Assembly: GCA_027452245.1 (NCBI GenBank)
Contig: DAIDGW010000209.1
Coordinates: 23,143 to 87,142, forward strand
Reading direction: 5' to 3'
Source: Acidobacteriaceae bacterium
Lineage (GTDB): Bacteria > Acidobacteriota > Terriglobia > Terriglobales > Acidobacteriaceae
DNA length: 64,000 nt
Positions 42,829 through 52,018 of the stretch are shown one piece after another. The notes beneath the pieces are model-generated. The model was given only the letters and a program-made list of their open reading frames with translations, searched no databases and had not been told where the DNA came from. Position 1 is the first letter of the stretch; each line of letters begins with the position of its first letter. The position numbers and the translations under genes were made by a program.

Positions 42829-42925
42829 CTCGATAGTGTTCTCTTCCTGCTCCAATGGCGATAGCACTGTTCATGCGTCCCTTTGCTGGCGTGATTTTAG
42901 TGTTTTCGATGCTGCGGCATGACAG

Positions 42926-43801
42926 TTACTTATTCACTAGCAACTTCTTGGCCCGATCTAGTTCCTTCTTTTTAGCCGAATCCACTTTGGGATAACTGAG
43001 GTTAAGTTCTTCCAGTGTGGCCACGATGACGGCCGAAACGACCAGTCGGCTGAACCACTTGTTGTCCGCCGGAACAACGTACCACGGAGCATAGTTTGTC
43101 GTCGTATTGCGGATCATGTCTTCGTAGGCGTTCTGATAATCATCCCAATACTCACGCTCATGGATGTCGCCCGCCGAGAACTTCCAGTTTTTCTCCGGTT
43201 CTTCCAGGCGCTTCAGGAATCGCTCTTTCTGCTCCTTCTTCGAAAGATGCAAAAAGAACTTTCGGATCACCGTTCCGTTCCGTGCCATGTGCTTTTCAAA
43301 ATGGCGGATATCCTCAAAACGCTCGCCCCAAAGGTTCTTGCCCACAAGTGAGTCGGGAATCTTCTGCCCTTTCAACACTTCCCTGTGCACTCGCACCACT
43401 AGCACTTCTTCGTAATAGGAGCGATTGAAGATTCCGATATGGCCGCGCTCCGGCAGCTTACAGGTGGTACGCCATAGAAAATCATGCTGCAACTCCTCGT
43501 TCGAAGGCGCCTTGAACGAATATACTTCGCAACCTTGAGGGTTCACGCCCGACATCACATGCTTGATCGCGCCATCCTTGCCGGCGGCGTCCATTGCCTG
43601 GAAGATCAGCAGCAAAGACCAGCGATCCTGCGCGTAGAGTTGATCTTGCAGGTTGGCCATTCGAAAAATGCCATCCTGCAGCTCTTGCTCGGCGTGCTCT
43701 TTTGATTTCCAGTGGCCGGTATCAGCGGGATCGAAGTCTTTCAAACGAAAATGTCTTCCGTTATCGACACAATAGGTTTGAGCCAGTTTTCCCGTTTTCA
43801 T
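42926..43801 (-). CDS. ppk2: Polyphosphate kinase 2 family protein
   Basis: A 291-residue PPK2 enzyme transferring phosphate between polyphosphate and nucleotides. Walker A-like FQAMDAAGKDGAIKHVMSGVNPQGCEV, the lid FNRSYYEEVLVVRVH, and WKFSAGDIHEREYWDDYQNAYEDMIRNT with APWYVVPADNKWFSRLVVSAVI are all family hallmarks. The length fits the one-domain class. ATG 43801 has AAGGAG upstream, so I prefer it to TTG 43822. Whether it favours NDP, NMP or AMP cannot be read by eye. Confidence 0.92.
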   Translation of the reverse strand: MKTGKLAQTYCVDNGRHFRLKDFDPADTGHWKSKEHAEQELQDGIFRMANLQDQLYAQDRWSLLLIFQAMDAAGKDGAIKHVMSGVNPQGCEVYSFKAPSNEELQHDFLWRTTCKLPERGHIGIFNRSYYEEVLVVRVHREVLKGQKIPDSLVGKNLWGERFEDIRHFEKHMARNGTVIRKFFLHLSKKEQKERFLKRLEEPEKNWKFSAGDIHEREYWDDYQNAYEDMIRNTTTNYAPWYVVPADNKWFSRLVVSAVIVATLEELNLSYPKVDSAKKKELDRAKKLLVNK

Positions 43802-43911
43802 TCGCTCGTCGCTCCTTCGCAAAATTGCAGTCTACACCTATAATTCGCTGGATTTTTCCGATGTACTCTCTTGTGAGACGATATGGCACATTCATTGACT
43901 GAGAGGCCTTC

Positions 43912-45381
43912 TTGTTCGAATCTGAGTTCCTGACATCTGCGCCTGAAAGTAAGGAAAGATACATCGAGCTTCTGTCCAAGGTAGTGGAACTGATCGTTTC
44001 CAACTTGCCGGATCGGCCTTATTGCGGCAAAAACCAGGATGAATTAGCAAGCCTGCTAACCTCTGATCTCCCGCTCGGTTCCGATTCTACTGAACAGATC
44101 CTCGATAGGTTGCAACTGGCAATCTCACACTCGATCAACGTAAATCATCCATCTACGATCGCACACCTGCATTGCCCGCCTCTATTGGCTTCTCTAGCTG
44201 CCGAAATTGTGATCAGCACCCTGAATCAATCCATGGATTCTTTTGATCAGGCTCCATTCGCGACCGTTCTCGAGCAGGAGTTGATCACTTGGTTGTGCTG
44301 TGAAGTCGGTTTTTCTGAAAATTCCGGCGGAACCTTAACCGCCGGAGGCACCCAATCCAATTACCAGGCGTTGCTGCTGGCACGAGATAGATTCGTGGAG
44401 TCCCAATGGCATTGCTCGGTCCAGAAGTCGGGAATGCCCCCACAAGCATCGCACATGCGAGTGCTTTGTTCCGAAGTTGCTCACTTCACCATTGAAAAGT
44501 CGATGGCGCAGCTGGGACTCGGGCTCCAGTCGGTGGTTCGTGTGAAAACGGACGAGCTGTTTCGTATGAACCCCGTCGATCTACGACAGGCTCTCGAATC
44601 ACTTCGCAATCAAGAACTCATGCCCTTCGCAATCGTAGCAACAGCCGGCAGCACCGATTTCGGGTCGATCGATCCGTTAATGGAGATAGCCCAAATTGCA
44701 CAGTCCGATGGGGTTTGGCTTCACATTGACGCAGCTTACGGCGGAGCCCTTCTATTTTCGACAGCGCAGCGGCCGAAGCTGAAAGGAATCGAAGTCGCCG
44801 ATTCAGTAAGCCTGGATTTCCATAAGCTGCTGTGGCAGCCTATCCCTTGTGGCGTCTTTCTGCTGCGAAATCGAAATTACTTCGAAAGCATGCGTTTTCA
44901 CGCCGAGTATCTGAATCCTGAAAATTCTGAGCAAAAAGGTATTCCAAATCTGGTTACTAACTCCTTACTTACAACCCGGCGCTTCGATGCATTGAAGGTC
45001 TGGACCGCTCTTCATGCTCTCGGGCAGAACAAGCTGGGCTCAATGATCGATCGCACTCTATATTTAGCGAAACAGGCAGCCGACCTTCTACGGATGAGTC
45101 CTCGATTCCAATTAGAACATGAGCCGGAAATGGGCACGGTTGTTTTCCGGTATCGTCCAGAAGACGATTCACTCGATCCGAATGAGCTGAATCGCGAGTT
45201 ATCACAACTCCTCTTTCGCGCAGGCGTGGCAGTAATTGGCCATACTGAAGTTCACGGCAGGCAGGCTCTGAAGTTTACGTGTATGAATCCGACAATTAGG
45301 GCTAATGATCTCGAAGCACTCATCGGCACAATCATGGATTTTGGCCGACAGCTCGAACGCAGTAAAAGACATCAGTTGTAG
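43912..45381 (+). CDS. PLP-dependent group II decarboxylase (2,4-diaminobutyrate/glutamate type)
   Basis: A 489-residue fold-type I enzyme. SGGTLTAGGTQSNYQALLLARD binds the cofactor phosphate, AIVATAGSTDFGSIDPL and WLHIDAAYGGALL hold the PLP-contacting Asp, and SVSLDFHKLLWQPIPCG has the Schiff-base lysine. NHPSTIAHLHCPPLLASLAAEIVISTLNQSMDSFDQAP is the substrate-side N-terminal region of L-2,4-diaminobutyrate decarboxylases. The product may be a diamine for polyamine or siderophore use, but no other such genes are nearby. The start appears to be TTG 43912, with GAGAGG upstream. Confidence 0.85.
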   Translation: MFESEFLTSAPESKERYIELLSKVVELIVSNLPDRPYCGKNQDELASLLTSDLPLGSDSTEQILDRLQLAISHSINVNHPSTIAHLHCPPLLASLAAEIVISTLNQSMDSFDQAPFATVLEQELITWLCCEVGFSENSGGTLTAGGTQSNYQALLLARDRFVESQWHCSVQKSGMPPQASHMRVLCSEVAHFTIEKSMAQLGLGLQSVVRVKTDELFRMNPVDLRQALESLRNQELMPFAIVATAGSTDFGSIDPLMEIAQIAQSDGVWLHIDAAYGGALLFSTAQRPKLKGIEVADSVSLDFHKLLWQPIPCGVFLLRNRNYFESMRFHAEYLNPENSEQKGIPNLVTNSLLTTRRFDALKVWTALHALGQNKLGSMIDRTLYLAKQAADLLRMSPRFQLEHEPEMGTVVFRYRPEDDSLDPNELNRELSQLLFRAGVAVIGHTEVHGRQALKFTCMNPTIRANDLEALIGTIMDFGRQLERSKRHQL

Positions 45382-45515
45382 CTTCCGAGCAAACACCTAA
45401 TAGTCGCGATGTGAGTTTTGATAATGTCTAACTCGGGCTGTTCGCCTCTTTTTCGACCCTAATTGCCCCACAACTGCACTAACGTGTTACCTTACTTGGG
45501 GAAGGGGGTCCATCA

Positions 45516-45752
45516 ATGGCCACACTGAACAACGTGGTAGCTTCCTTGCAAAAGGAATATGCCCGTCTAGAGGCTGAACTTGGGCAGGTGAGGAAGGCAT
45601 TAAATGCACTCGGCCAGGTCAGCGGCAGGAAGCAGCATGCGACCCGGGTTCGTCGTCCGTTGAGCCCGGAAGCACGCCGCCGGATTGCCGAGGCGCAACG
45701 GCAACGCTGGGCGAAGGTACGCAAGCAAGCCGGCAAGCAAGCGAAGTCATAA
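45516..45752 (+). CDS. Small basic coiled-coil protein
   Basis: A 78-residue protein. The N-terminal half (about 5-33) is a heptad-like helix (VVASLQKEYARLEAELGQVRKAL). The C-terminal half is strongly basic and contains RRPLSPEARRRIAEAQRQRWAKV, a motif common in small acidobacterial proteins and resembling NUMOD3-type DNA-contact segments. Nucleic-acid binding is likely but not shown. GGGGG sits ten bases before the ATG. It stands alone between two unrelated genes. Confidence 0.72.
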   Translation: MATLNNVVASLQKEYARLEAELGQVRKALNALGQVSGRKQHATRVRRPLSPEARRRIAEAQRQRWAKVRKQAGKQAKS

Positions 45753-45863
45753 CCTGTAACCTGTTAATAGGTCTGTTGCTTACACGAGCACCGCAAAGGC
45801 AGGCCTCGGCGCCATCTCAGGTACGAGCATGGTTCGAGGCTTGACTTGGGTGCCACGCACCTT

Positions 45864-46979
45864 CTAAGTCCAGCGAAACCACTTTAGTGCCAGAGCAAAC
45901 GAAACAACTCCCCAGATTCCCATCACCAGCAACCTATTCCACTGGTGAAGCAGCGGGGTACCTTCCAGGATGCTGGCACGCAAAGCATCGTTTAGCACCG
46001 TCAACGGCAGGGCGCGAATAAATGGCTGAACCACCTGCGGAAACCGTTCATACGAGAAGAAAACACCCGAGAAGATCCACATAGGCATCATCACGAGATT
46101 AATAAGCCCGCTGGCACTTTCAATCTTCTGCGCCCGGCTCGCCGTCAATAGCCCAACGCATCCGAACGTTACAGCCCCGATCCCGCCAATTAATGCAATG
46201 GAGAATACGGACCCCAGCACGCGCATGTGAAACGCGATCACGCCAAAGGTCAGGAGCAGACCTACCTCGATTACCATCAGCACCAAACGGCTGGACATCA
46301 GGGCGAGCAAAAAGTCTCCGCGACGCATCGGAGTTCCCACGAATCGCTTCAGCAACTTGCGCTGGCGCATGTCCACTAGCGCGAATCCGACTCCCCACAT
46401 GCCTGAATTCATCAGGTTCATGCCCAATAAACCGGGGATGAGGAAATCGATATACCGCGATCCGGGTTCCGACGACGTTACCAACTTTGTGGATAACACG
46501 TCCTTGCGTCCAGCGGCCGACTGCATAGCGTCCTCGATTTCAACCCGCGCCAGCACGCTCTCTGGGCGCGCCGGATCGTATTCATATTCGATGCCATCGC
46601 TGGAGCCAGTCATGACAATGACATCGTATTTACCCAGGCGAAATCCTTTGTGCGCGGTGGCTGCATCAACGACGTTGACCTTGAACATCTCATGTTGCGG
46701 TGAGCGCGACAGCATCGCTTGCTTCTGCTCCGCTCCGGTACCCGCAACAATCGCGACCGAAGCTGCATTGCCGGGCTTATTTCGGAATGCGATGCCGAGA
46801 CCGAGCGCAAGCAACAAAGGAAACAGGAACACCCAAAACACGACTTCCGGCTCGCGCTTGAGTTCCAGCATGCGAGCCATTAGCAAGTGCCAATAGCCAG
46901 CCCAACGAGAATTCTGCCGTACTGGTCGATTTGCAGGCACAGGTTTCGTTCCTGGCGGAATTTGTTGTGCAATATTCAT
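45864..46979 (-). CDS. ABC-2 type transporter permease
   Basis: A 371-residue membrane protein. One TM helix follows a basic N-terminus (VVFWVFLFPLLLALGLGIAF), then a large extracytoplasmic domain (about 75-190), then five TM helices at the C-terminus, including LLGMNLMNSGMWGVGFALVDMRQRKLLKRFVGTPM and MMPMWIFSGVFFSYERFP, the ABC2_membrane pattern. It starts 15 bases after the ATPase stop, so the two form one exporter. The cargo (drug, lipid or peptide) is unknown. Confidence 0.9.
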   Translation of the reverse strand: MNIAQQIPPGTKPVPANRPVRQNSRWAGYWHLLMARMLELKREPEVVFWVFLFPLLLALGLGIAFRNKPGNAASVAIVAGTGAEQKQAMLSRSPQHEMFKVNVVDAATAHKGFRLGKYDVIVMTGSSDGIEYEYDPARPESVLARVEIEDAMQSAAGRKDVLSTKLVTSSEPGSRYIDFLIPGLLGMNLMNSGMWGVGFALVDMRQRKLLKRFVGTPMRRGDFLLALMSSRLVLMVIEVGLLLTFGVIAFHMRVLGSVFSIALIGGIGAVTFGCVGLLTASRAQKIESASGLINLVMMPMWIFSGVFFSYERFPQVVQPFIRALPLTVLNDALRASILEGTPLLHQWNRLLVMGIWGVVSFALALKWFRWT

Positions 46980-46994
46980 GAACTTATTTCTACT

Positions 46995-47930
46995 TCACTG
47001 TTCCCGCAGGTGCCTTCCGGTAAGTCGTACAAAGACATCTTCCAGGCTTGCCTGCCGTGTTGTAAGTCGCTCTAATGACTGGTGCGCCCGAGCAATCACG
47101 TCCAGCAGCGCCGGAATCGTGAGATGTGGTTCCTTCACGGTTAACGCGACAATTCCATCATCTTCACGCACCGATTCCACAGTCGGCAGCGTCCCCCAGA
47201 CTTGGATGTCCCCCGCCCGGCTTCTATTTCCCTTGACCGCGAACTCTACTACGTGATGCCCACCCAGCCGCTCGATCAACTCGGCGGGAGATCCGTCGGC
47301 AATGACTTTCCCGTGATCAACAATTGCCAATCGGTCGCAGAGCCGTTCTGCTTCATCCATGTAGTGAGTCGTCAGAAGTACTGTTCCCCCACGCTGCTGG
47401 AACGCTCCGATGATCTCCCATAATTGTCGGCGGCTTTGGGGATCCAGTCCCGTGGTCGGTTCGTCCAAGAACAAAACCTTCGGATTGCTAACCAGAGCGG
47501 TCGCTACGGCAAGCCGCTGCCGCTGCCCTCCGGAAAGCTTCCCGACCCAGGAATTGGCTTTCTCCGTAAGTTGCAACTGGTCGAGGACCTCATCGGTCGG
47601 TCTCGGTTGGCGATAGAAGCTGGCAAATAAATCGATCGTTTCCCTCACCGACAGCTTTTCCGAAAGTCGTGTCTCCTGCAACGAGATGCCGAGCCACTCG
47701 CGCAACTCACGTTCATTGTCATGCCAATTGCAGCCAAGTATAGATACATCGCCGGACGTGGGAGCGAGCAAACCTTCAAGAATTTCGATGGTGGTTGTCT
47801 TCCCTGCTCCATTTGGTCCGAGCAAACCGAAGCACTCCCCAGCGTGAATTTCCAGATTCAGTCCGCGGACAGCCTCGACCTTTCCCTCATAGGTCTTGCG
47901 TAGATCGCGGCATTGGATGGCAATCGGCAT
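46995..47930 (-). CDS. ABC transporter ATP-binding protein
   Basis: A 311-residue ATPase. Walker A is GPNGAGKTTT, the signature is LSGGQRQRLAVA, Walker B is VLFLDEPTTGLDP, and the switch His lies in LLTTHYMDEAERLCD. The extra C-terminal domain of about 90 residues is usual for DrrA/CcmA-type exporters paired with ABC-2 permeases. It is the first gene of the two-gene exporter operon. Confidence 0.94.
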   Translation of the reverse strand: MPIAIQCRDLRKTYEGKVEAVRGLNLEIHAGECFGLLGPNGAGKTTTIEILEGLLAPTSGDVSILGCNWHDNERELREWLGISLQETRLSEKLSVRETIDLFASFYRQPRPTDEVLDQLQLTEKANSWVGKLSGGQRQRLAVATALVSNPKVLFLDEPTTGLDPQSRRQLWEIIGAFQQRGGTVLLTTHYMDEAERLCDRLAIVDHGKVIADGSPAELIERLGGHHVVEFAVKGNRSRAGDIQVWGTLPTVESVREDDGIVALTVKEPHLTIPALLDVIARAHQSLERLTTRQASLEDVFVRLTGRHLREQ

Positions 47931-48143
47931 TGCACGATTCTACCTGCTTGTCTCCTCGGAATCAGATGCGATTTCCCCTGCTAAAATAGCGGAACCGTAT
48001 TGCAATGATCGGGCATCTTTCTTCTGTGCGAATCCGCAAGCGTGGATTTACCTGACGGCGTCCCTCCTAAAACGCCCGTGCGTCGTTTCCTTTCCAATTG
48101 TCAATAGCAAATTGTCTTTGTGGAACCAGAGAGAAAACCGCTT

Positions 48144-49133
48144 ATGCTGCGCAATATCCTCGTCGCCTGTTTGCTAATGAGCATCGCTGTTCTTACTTAT
48201 GCTCAGGATTCCCGGCATTTTCAGTTTCAGTATGCCTTCACCGTAAAGAACCTTCCGGCTGACGCAAAAGTTCGCGTCTGGATCCCGGTCGCCCGCTCCG
48301 GTGCTTTCCAGGATGTGACCATTGTCTCTGCGAGGGGCGATCTGCACATGATGCGAACTCACGAACAGACGTACGGCAACCAAATGCTCTATGCGGAAGC
48401 ATCATCGGTCGGCCAGTCTGAACTGGGTTTCAACATCGAGTACGACGTGGTTCGCCGGGAGAGGCGCGGGCTGGCAGAGAATGATCCTCACGCTCTCAAG
48501 ACAAACCTCACCAGTCAAGAGCGCCAGAGGGATCTGGGGCCAAATATTCTTATGCCGACCAGCGGATTGCCAGCGGAACTGGCTGCAATGATCACACGCG
48601 GGAAGACCGATCCACTACAGAAAGCTCGGGCCATCTACGACTACGTCTTCTCTACGATGCGCTACGACAAGAGTGGCACCGGCTGGGGACGGGGCGACGT
48701 TCTGTATGCTTGTAGCGCAAAGAAGGGGAACTGCACCGACTTCCATTCCCTCTTTATTTCGATGGCTCGCTCAGAGGGAATTCCGGCTCGTTTTGAAATT
48801 GGATTTCCTCTTCCGTCCGACAAACATTCTGCTGAAATCGCGGGTTATCATTGCTGGTCCGATTTCTACACCGACGGTCGAGGTTGGATTCCCGTCGATA
48901 TCTCCGAGGCCTGGCTAAATCCAAACAAGCGGGACTATTTCTTCGGTTCACTCGACGTAAACCGAATCGAGTTCACCTTGGGACGCGATCTGCGCCTGAA
49001 TCCTCCGCAAGCAGGCAAGCCTCTTAATTACTTTATTTATCCGTATGTGGAAGTGAATGGGCAGAAATATTCCAACGTATCGCTGGATTTCTCTTTTAGG
49101 GATATCGATTCGAACAGGGCTCAAACCAAGTAA
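48144..49133 (+). CDS. Secreted transglutaminase-like protein
   Basis: About 329 residues. ATG 48144 begins a signal peptide (MLRNILVACLLMSIAVLTYAQ); the GTG at 48120 is less likely. The core has GNCTDFHSLFISMARSEGIPARFEIGFPL with the catalytic Cys, YHCWSDFYTDGRGWIPVDISEA with His and Asp, the usual Cys-His-Asp triad. Such proteins act as periplasmic proteases or crosslinking enzymes. It stands divergent from the ABC exporter; a link is not evident. Confidence 0.87.
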   Translation: MLRNILVACLLMSIAVLTYAQDSRHFQFQYAFTVKNLPADAKVRVWIPVARSGAFQDVTIVSARGDLHMMRTHEQTYGNQMLYAEASSVGQSELGFNIEYDVVRRERRGLAENDPHALKTNLTSQERQRDLGPNILMPTSGLPAELAAMITRGKTDPLQKARAIYDYVFSTMRYDKSGTGWGRGDVLYACSAKKGNCTDFHSLFISMARSEGIPARFEIGFPLPSDKHSAEIAGYHCWSDFYTDGRGWIPVDISEAWLNPNKRDYFFGSLDVNRIEFTLGRDLRLNPPQAGKPLNYFIYPYVEVNGQKYSNVSLDFSFRDIDSNRAQTK

Positions 49134-49144
49134 TTCAGTTACGA

Positions 49145-50236
49145 TTACAGGATTGGTCCCGGCGGACCCACGGGCGGCGCATTAGTTGGCGGTAAATCGG
49201 GCGGGGGCATTACCGGCGCGGGGTTCCCACCCTCCGTCGATTTTGGTACGTCCTGGGAATCCTCTCCGGGCCGCCGCAAACTAGGTGCGTTCGCGGGGCG
49301 TTCCTGCTGTTCGGCTTTTGCTTCCTTCTCCTGCGTGGTTTCCAGGAACACTTCCTTCTGCGTACGTACGATTTTTTCGCCGCCTACCTTCATGATTTCC
49401 AGGCGTACGACTTCATCTCCGACGAAGCGGACGAAGTCCACATCTTGTGGAGGTTGGCCGTAGATCCACTCTTCGTATTCTGCTCCTTTACTATCCTTCT
49501 CGCGATCCTTCTTCGGGGGCCGACCCATCGCGTAGAGCACCATTTCCTGATTCATGCCAACTAATACCCGATGTTCCAGGATGGCCTGCTTGACATTCTG
49601 CGGCACCGTGTTCAGGTAGGCTTGCTCTTTGCTCCTGGCCTTGAAATCCAGCAGCGGAAACAGCAGGTCGCGGAATTGCTGCGCGCTCATTTCAGGTACG
49701 TACTTGTTGAAGTAAACGTCTATGCAGGAGCCGTGAGGATTGTTGATGGGCTGACCGCCTCCCGGTGTAATCACCCCGCCGGTCGAGCCGGCAATTTCGA
49801 TGTGCTGATACCATTTCTGCCGCCGGATCGCTCCGCCATTTAGCTCGAGATGGATGTGGTCCGGCTTGATCTGAACGTAGGTGATCTGTGCAGGATCGCC
49901 CGGCTTAATTGCAGGGCCATAGATCGCAATCGCCTGTTGTAAATCCTCTCCGCTGGGTGTGATCACACCGTTCTCCAGCTTCAGGCCCTTAGTTCCCATG
50001 GGAAATATGGTTCTGGCGTAGACGACTTGGGTCTCGAAATCCCGGATGATCTGCAAGCGTGTCTGCCGCGACATGTGGGGAGCGTTAGGATCAATGGGAG
50101 ACGCAGTGGCCCCCTGCGGTTGCGCCGCTTGCGCCTGCGTTTTAACGGATTCTGATGCGGGTCCCGGACCGGTTTGAGCTAAACAGACAGGCACATAGAT
50201 CGACAAAATCAAACAACCGGTGAGATGGCGATGCAT
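49145..50236 (-). CDS. Secreted protein with BamE/SmpA-like domain
   Basis: About 363 residues from ATG 50236, which starts a signal peptide (MHRHLTGCLILSIYVPVCLAQ) and has AGGTG upstream. The codons before it in the same frame do not look coded. After a Gln/Ala-rich linker comes an exported helical and beta region, then VLVGMNQEMVLYAMGRPPKKDREK with EEWIYGQPPQDVDFVRFVGDEV, the pattern of BamE-like small outer-membrane assembly domains. The last 60 residues are Pro-rich. It probably acts in the envelope; the specific role is unknown. Confidence 0.75.
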   Translation of the reverse strand: MHRHLTGCLILSIYVPVCLAQTGPGPASESVKTQAQAAQPQGATASPIDPNAPHMSRQTRLQIIRDFETQVVYARTIFPMGTKGLKLENGVITPSGEDLQQAIAIYGPAIKPGDPAQITYVQIKPDHIHLELNGGAIRRQKWYQHIEIAGSTGGVITPGGGQPINNPHGSCIDVYFNKYVPEMSAQQFRDLLFPLLDFKARSKEQAYLNTVPQNVKQAILEHRVLVGMNQEMVLYAMGRPPKKDREKDSKGAEYEEWIYGQPPQDVDFVRFVGDEVVRLEIMKVGGEKIVRTQKEVFLETTQEKEAKAEQQERPANAPSLRRPGEDSQDVPKSTEGGNPAPVMPPPDLPPTNAPPVGPPGPIL

Positions 50237-50475
50237 AACACACCTAGGCGAGTTCCGGTTGATTATAGCCCCTTTACCAACGCCCAGAATCAGGCAATTG
50301 GCGTAGTTTTCCCGGAAGAATCCGGCTGGCAGGTTCACTATGTACTTCTGGTTCAACGGCGGACCCGTTCTCAATTGACATCGCCAGGGGGATGCCCCAA
50401 AATGCGAGCAATAATTGCGTCTAGCGCCTTGCCACGGCGACTTCGTCTCAAATTTTGCGCTTGCCGGGAAGGTAC

Positions 50476-51888
50476 ATGGGCCATCTGCCGGTAACAACCT
50501 ACAATTCTGCGCCATCTGCGGCGAACCTGCTTCCTGTTGAAAATACCTCCGAAAGCGATTCCTTAGCCCCCCAGAGTCTGTTCTCGACCTTGCGCCGCGC
50601 GGTATCGGAGCGATCACACCAACCGGAAGAGATTCTGTCAGGCGTGGCTCATGCCGCCCGTATCCTGACGGCAGCGCAAGGAGTGGCAATCGCTCTCGCA
50701 CAGGATGGGGCCGTCACCTGCAAAGTCACCAGCGGCTCCTTGTGCCCACCCACGGGATCAAGCGTCGATGTCTCCTCCGGTATCTCGGGCACATGTTTCC
50801 GCTCGGGGAAATCCCTGATTTGTGACAATACTCAGGCGGACGACAGAGTTGACCCGCAGCTCTGTCGGACTCTCGGTATCCGATCCATCGCTGTCGTTCC
50901 CGTTCAAGTTGGGTCTACGACCTTGGGCATAATGGAAGCTTTTTCGTCAGAACCTGGGTCCTTCGGCGATGACTCGCTGAAGCGGCTAGAAGAGCTTGCT
51001 GGAATCGCAGCAGCAACGGTTAAACCGGAGCCTGCGCCGGTTACAGAAAATAGTGAAAGGAAAGCATCGTTCGAACCTTCTCGCCGTTCCCTGGAGGTCA
51101 TCGAAGCGAGGCGAGCGCAGATCCGGCGCGAAATCCTTGTCGCCCCCGTACTCTCGTCCGATGCTCAAACCAATTCTCGCAGTCAGCGTTTCTGGTTCTT
51201 TGCTGGAATTGCCACCATAACTTTGCTCATATCGACAATCGCATGGTTCAGCTGGCATGCCTCCGATGACGACATTATTGAGGCACAACTTGCAGCCGAA
51301 AAACAGCCGGCCCAACCTAAGACTAACTCTTCCGCGTCAAGCGATTCAAAACCGTCTGCATCTATTTCGCAGGCAATTCCCGAACAACACGATTCCAAAA
51401 CCCTAGTGAAAAATGCAGCACATATCGAATCCGAATCCGTGCGTCCGGTGCTCGCAATTTCGATAAAAACGCCAGGAACGCTTCCAACCCTGAAGAATGC
51501 TTCGAACAATAACATCGTTATAACCAGCCCTATCGTTTCCACTGCGCCCACAGCCCAAATCTCTAATGTGATTGTGCCCGCAACTCCTTCTCTTCCAACC
51601 CTAGACACCCCAATCTCTCAAGGATTTCTGGAAGGCCCTCTTATTCGCAGAGTCCAGCCATCTTATCCTCCGCTGGCTCGCGCACAGCGAATTGAAGGTC
51701 CGGTGGTCCTGGATGTAAGCGTCGGCGAAGACGGTCGGCCTCATCAGATTAAGCCGATCAGCGGAGATCCCATGTTGGTCCCCTCTGCTGTTAATGCGGT
51801 CAGCCAGTGGCGATATCGCCCGTCGTTGCTGAACGGAAAACCCGTCGCCGTAAAGAAGCAGATTACCCTTCTCTTCAATGCTCATTAG
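50476..51888 (+). CDS. GAF-TM-TonB fusion protein
   Basis: A 470-residue protein of unusual make-up. Residues about 43-185 form a GAF domain (EEILSGVAHAARILTAAQGVAIALAQDG, then GISGTCFRSGKSLICDNTQ, and IRSIAVVPVQVGSTTLGIMEAFSSEPGSF). A single TM helix follows (239-260), then a long Ser/Pro/Lys-rich periplasmic spacer, and a C-terminal TonB domain (391-470: RRVQPSYPPLARAQRIEGPVVLDVSVGEDGRPH, and WRYRPSLLNGKPVAVKKQITLLF). TonB normally passes energy from ExbBD to outer-membrane receptors; here a cytosolic sensor replaces the short N-terminus. ATG 50476 has GGAAGG upstream. ExbBD is not in the window. Confidence 0.85.
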   Translation: MGHLPVTTYNSAPSAANLLPVENTSESDSLAPQSLFSTLRRAVSERSHQPEEILSGVAHAARILTAAQGVAIALAQDGAVTCKVTSGSLCPPTGSSVDVSSGISGTCFRSGKSLICDNTQADDRVDPQLCRTLGIRSIAVVPVQVGSTTLGIMEAFSSEPGSFGDDSLKRLEELAGIAAATVKPEPAPVTENSERKASFEPSRRSLEVIEARRAQIRREILVAPVLSSDAQTNSRSQRFWFFAGIATITLLISTIAWFSWHASDDDIIEAQLAAEKQPAQPKTNSSASSDSKPSASISQAIPEQHDSKTLVKNAAHIESESVRPVLAISIKTPGTLPTLKNASNNNIVITSPIVSTAPTAQISNVIVPATPSLPTLDTPISQGFLEGPLIRRVQPSYPPLARAQRIEGPVVLDVSVGEDGRPHQIKPISGDPMLVPSAVNAVSQWRYRPSLLNGKPVAVKKQITLLFNAH

Positions 51889-52018
51889 CATGCCGGGCAA
51901 GGTGTTCTCAACGCAGCCTCAGCCACAAGTGACTTTTGGTGCAAGAAGCACCGCTCAAGTCCTTCCCTTGTAGTGGGAATTGTCGAACAATAGGGCGAGC
52001 ACCTACTTAAGTCTCGGC

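Noticed and set aside
45780..45863. Possible tRNA, because of a GGTTCGAGGC T-loop-like stretch near 45834
   Set aside because: No matching acceptor, D or anticodon stems are found around it.
49145..50701. A 518-residue version of the BamE-like protein starting at 50701
   Set aside because: It would overlap the start of the divergent GAF-TonB gene by over 200 bases, and the signal peptide begins at 50236.
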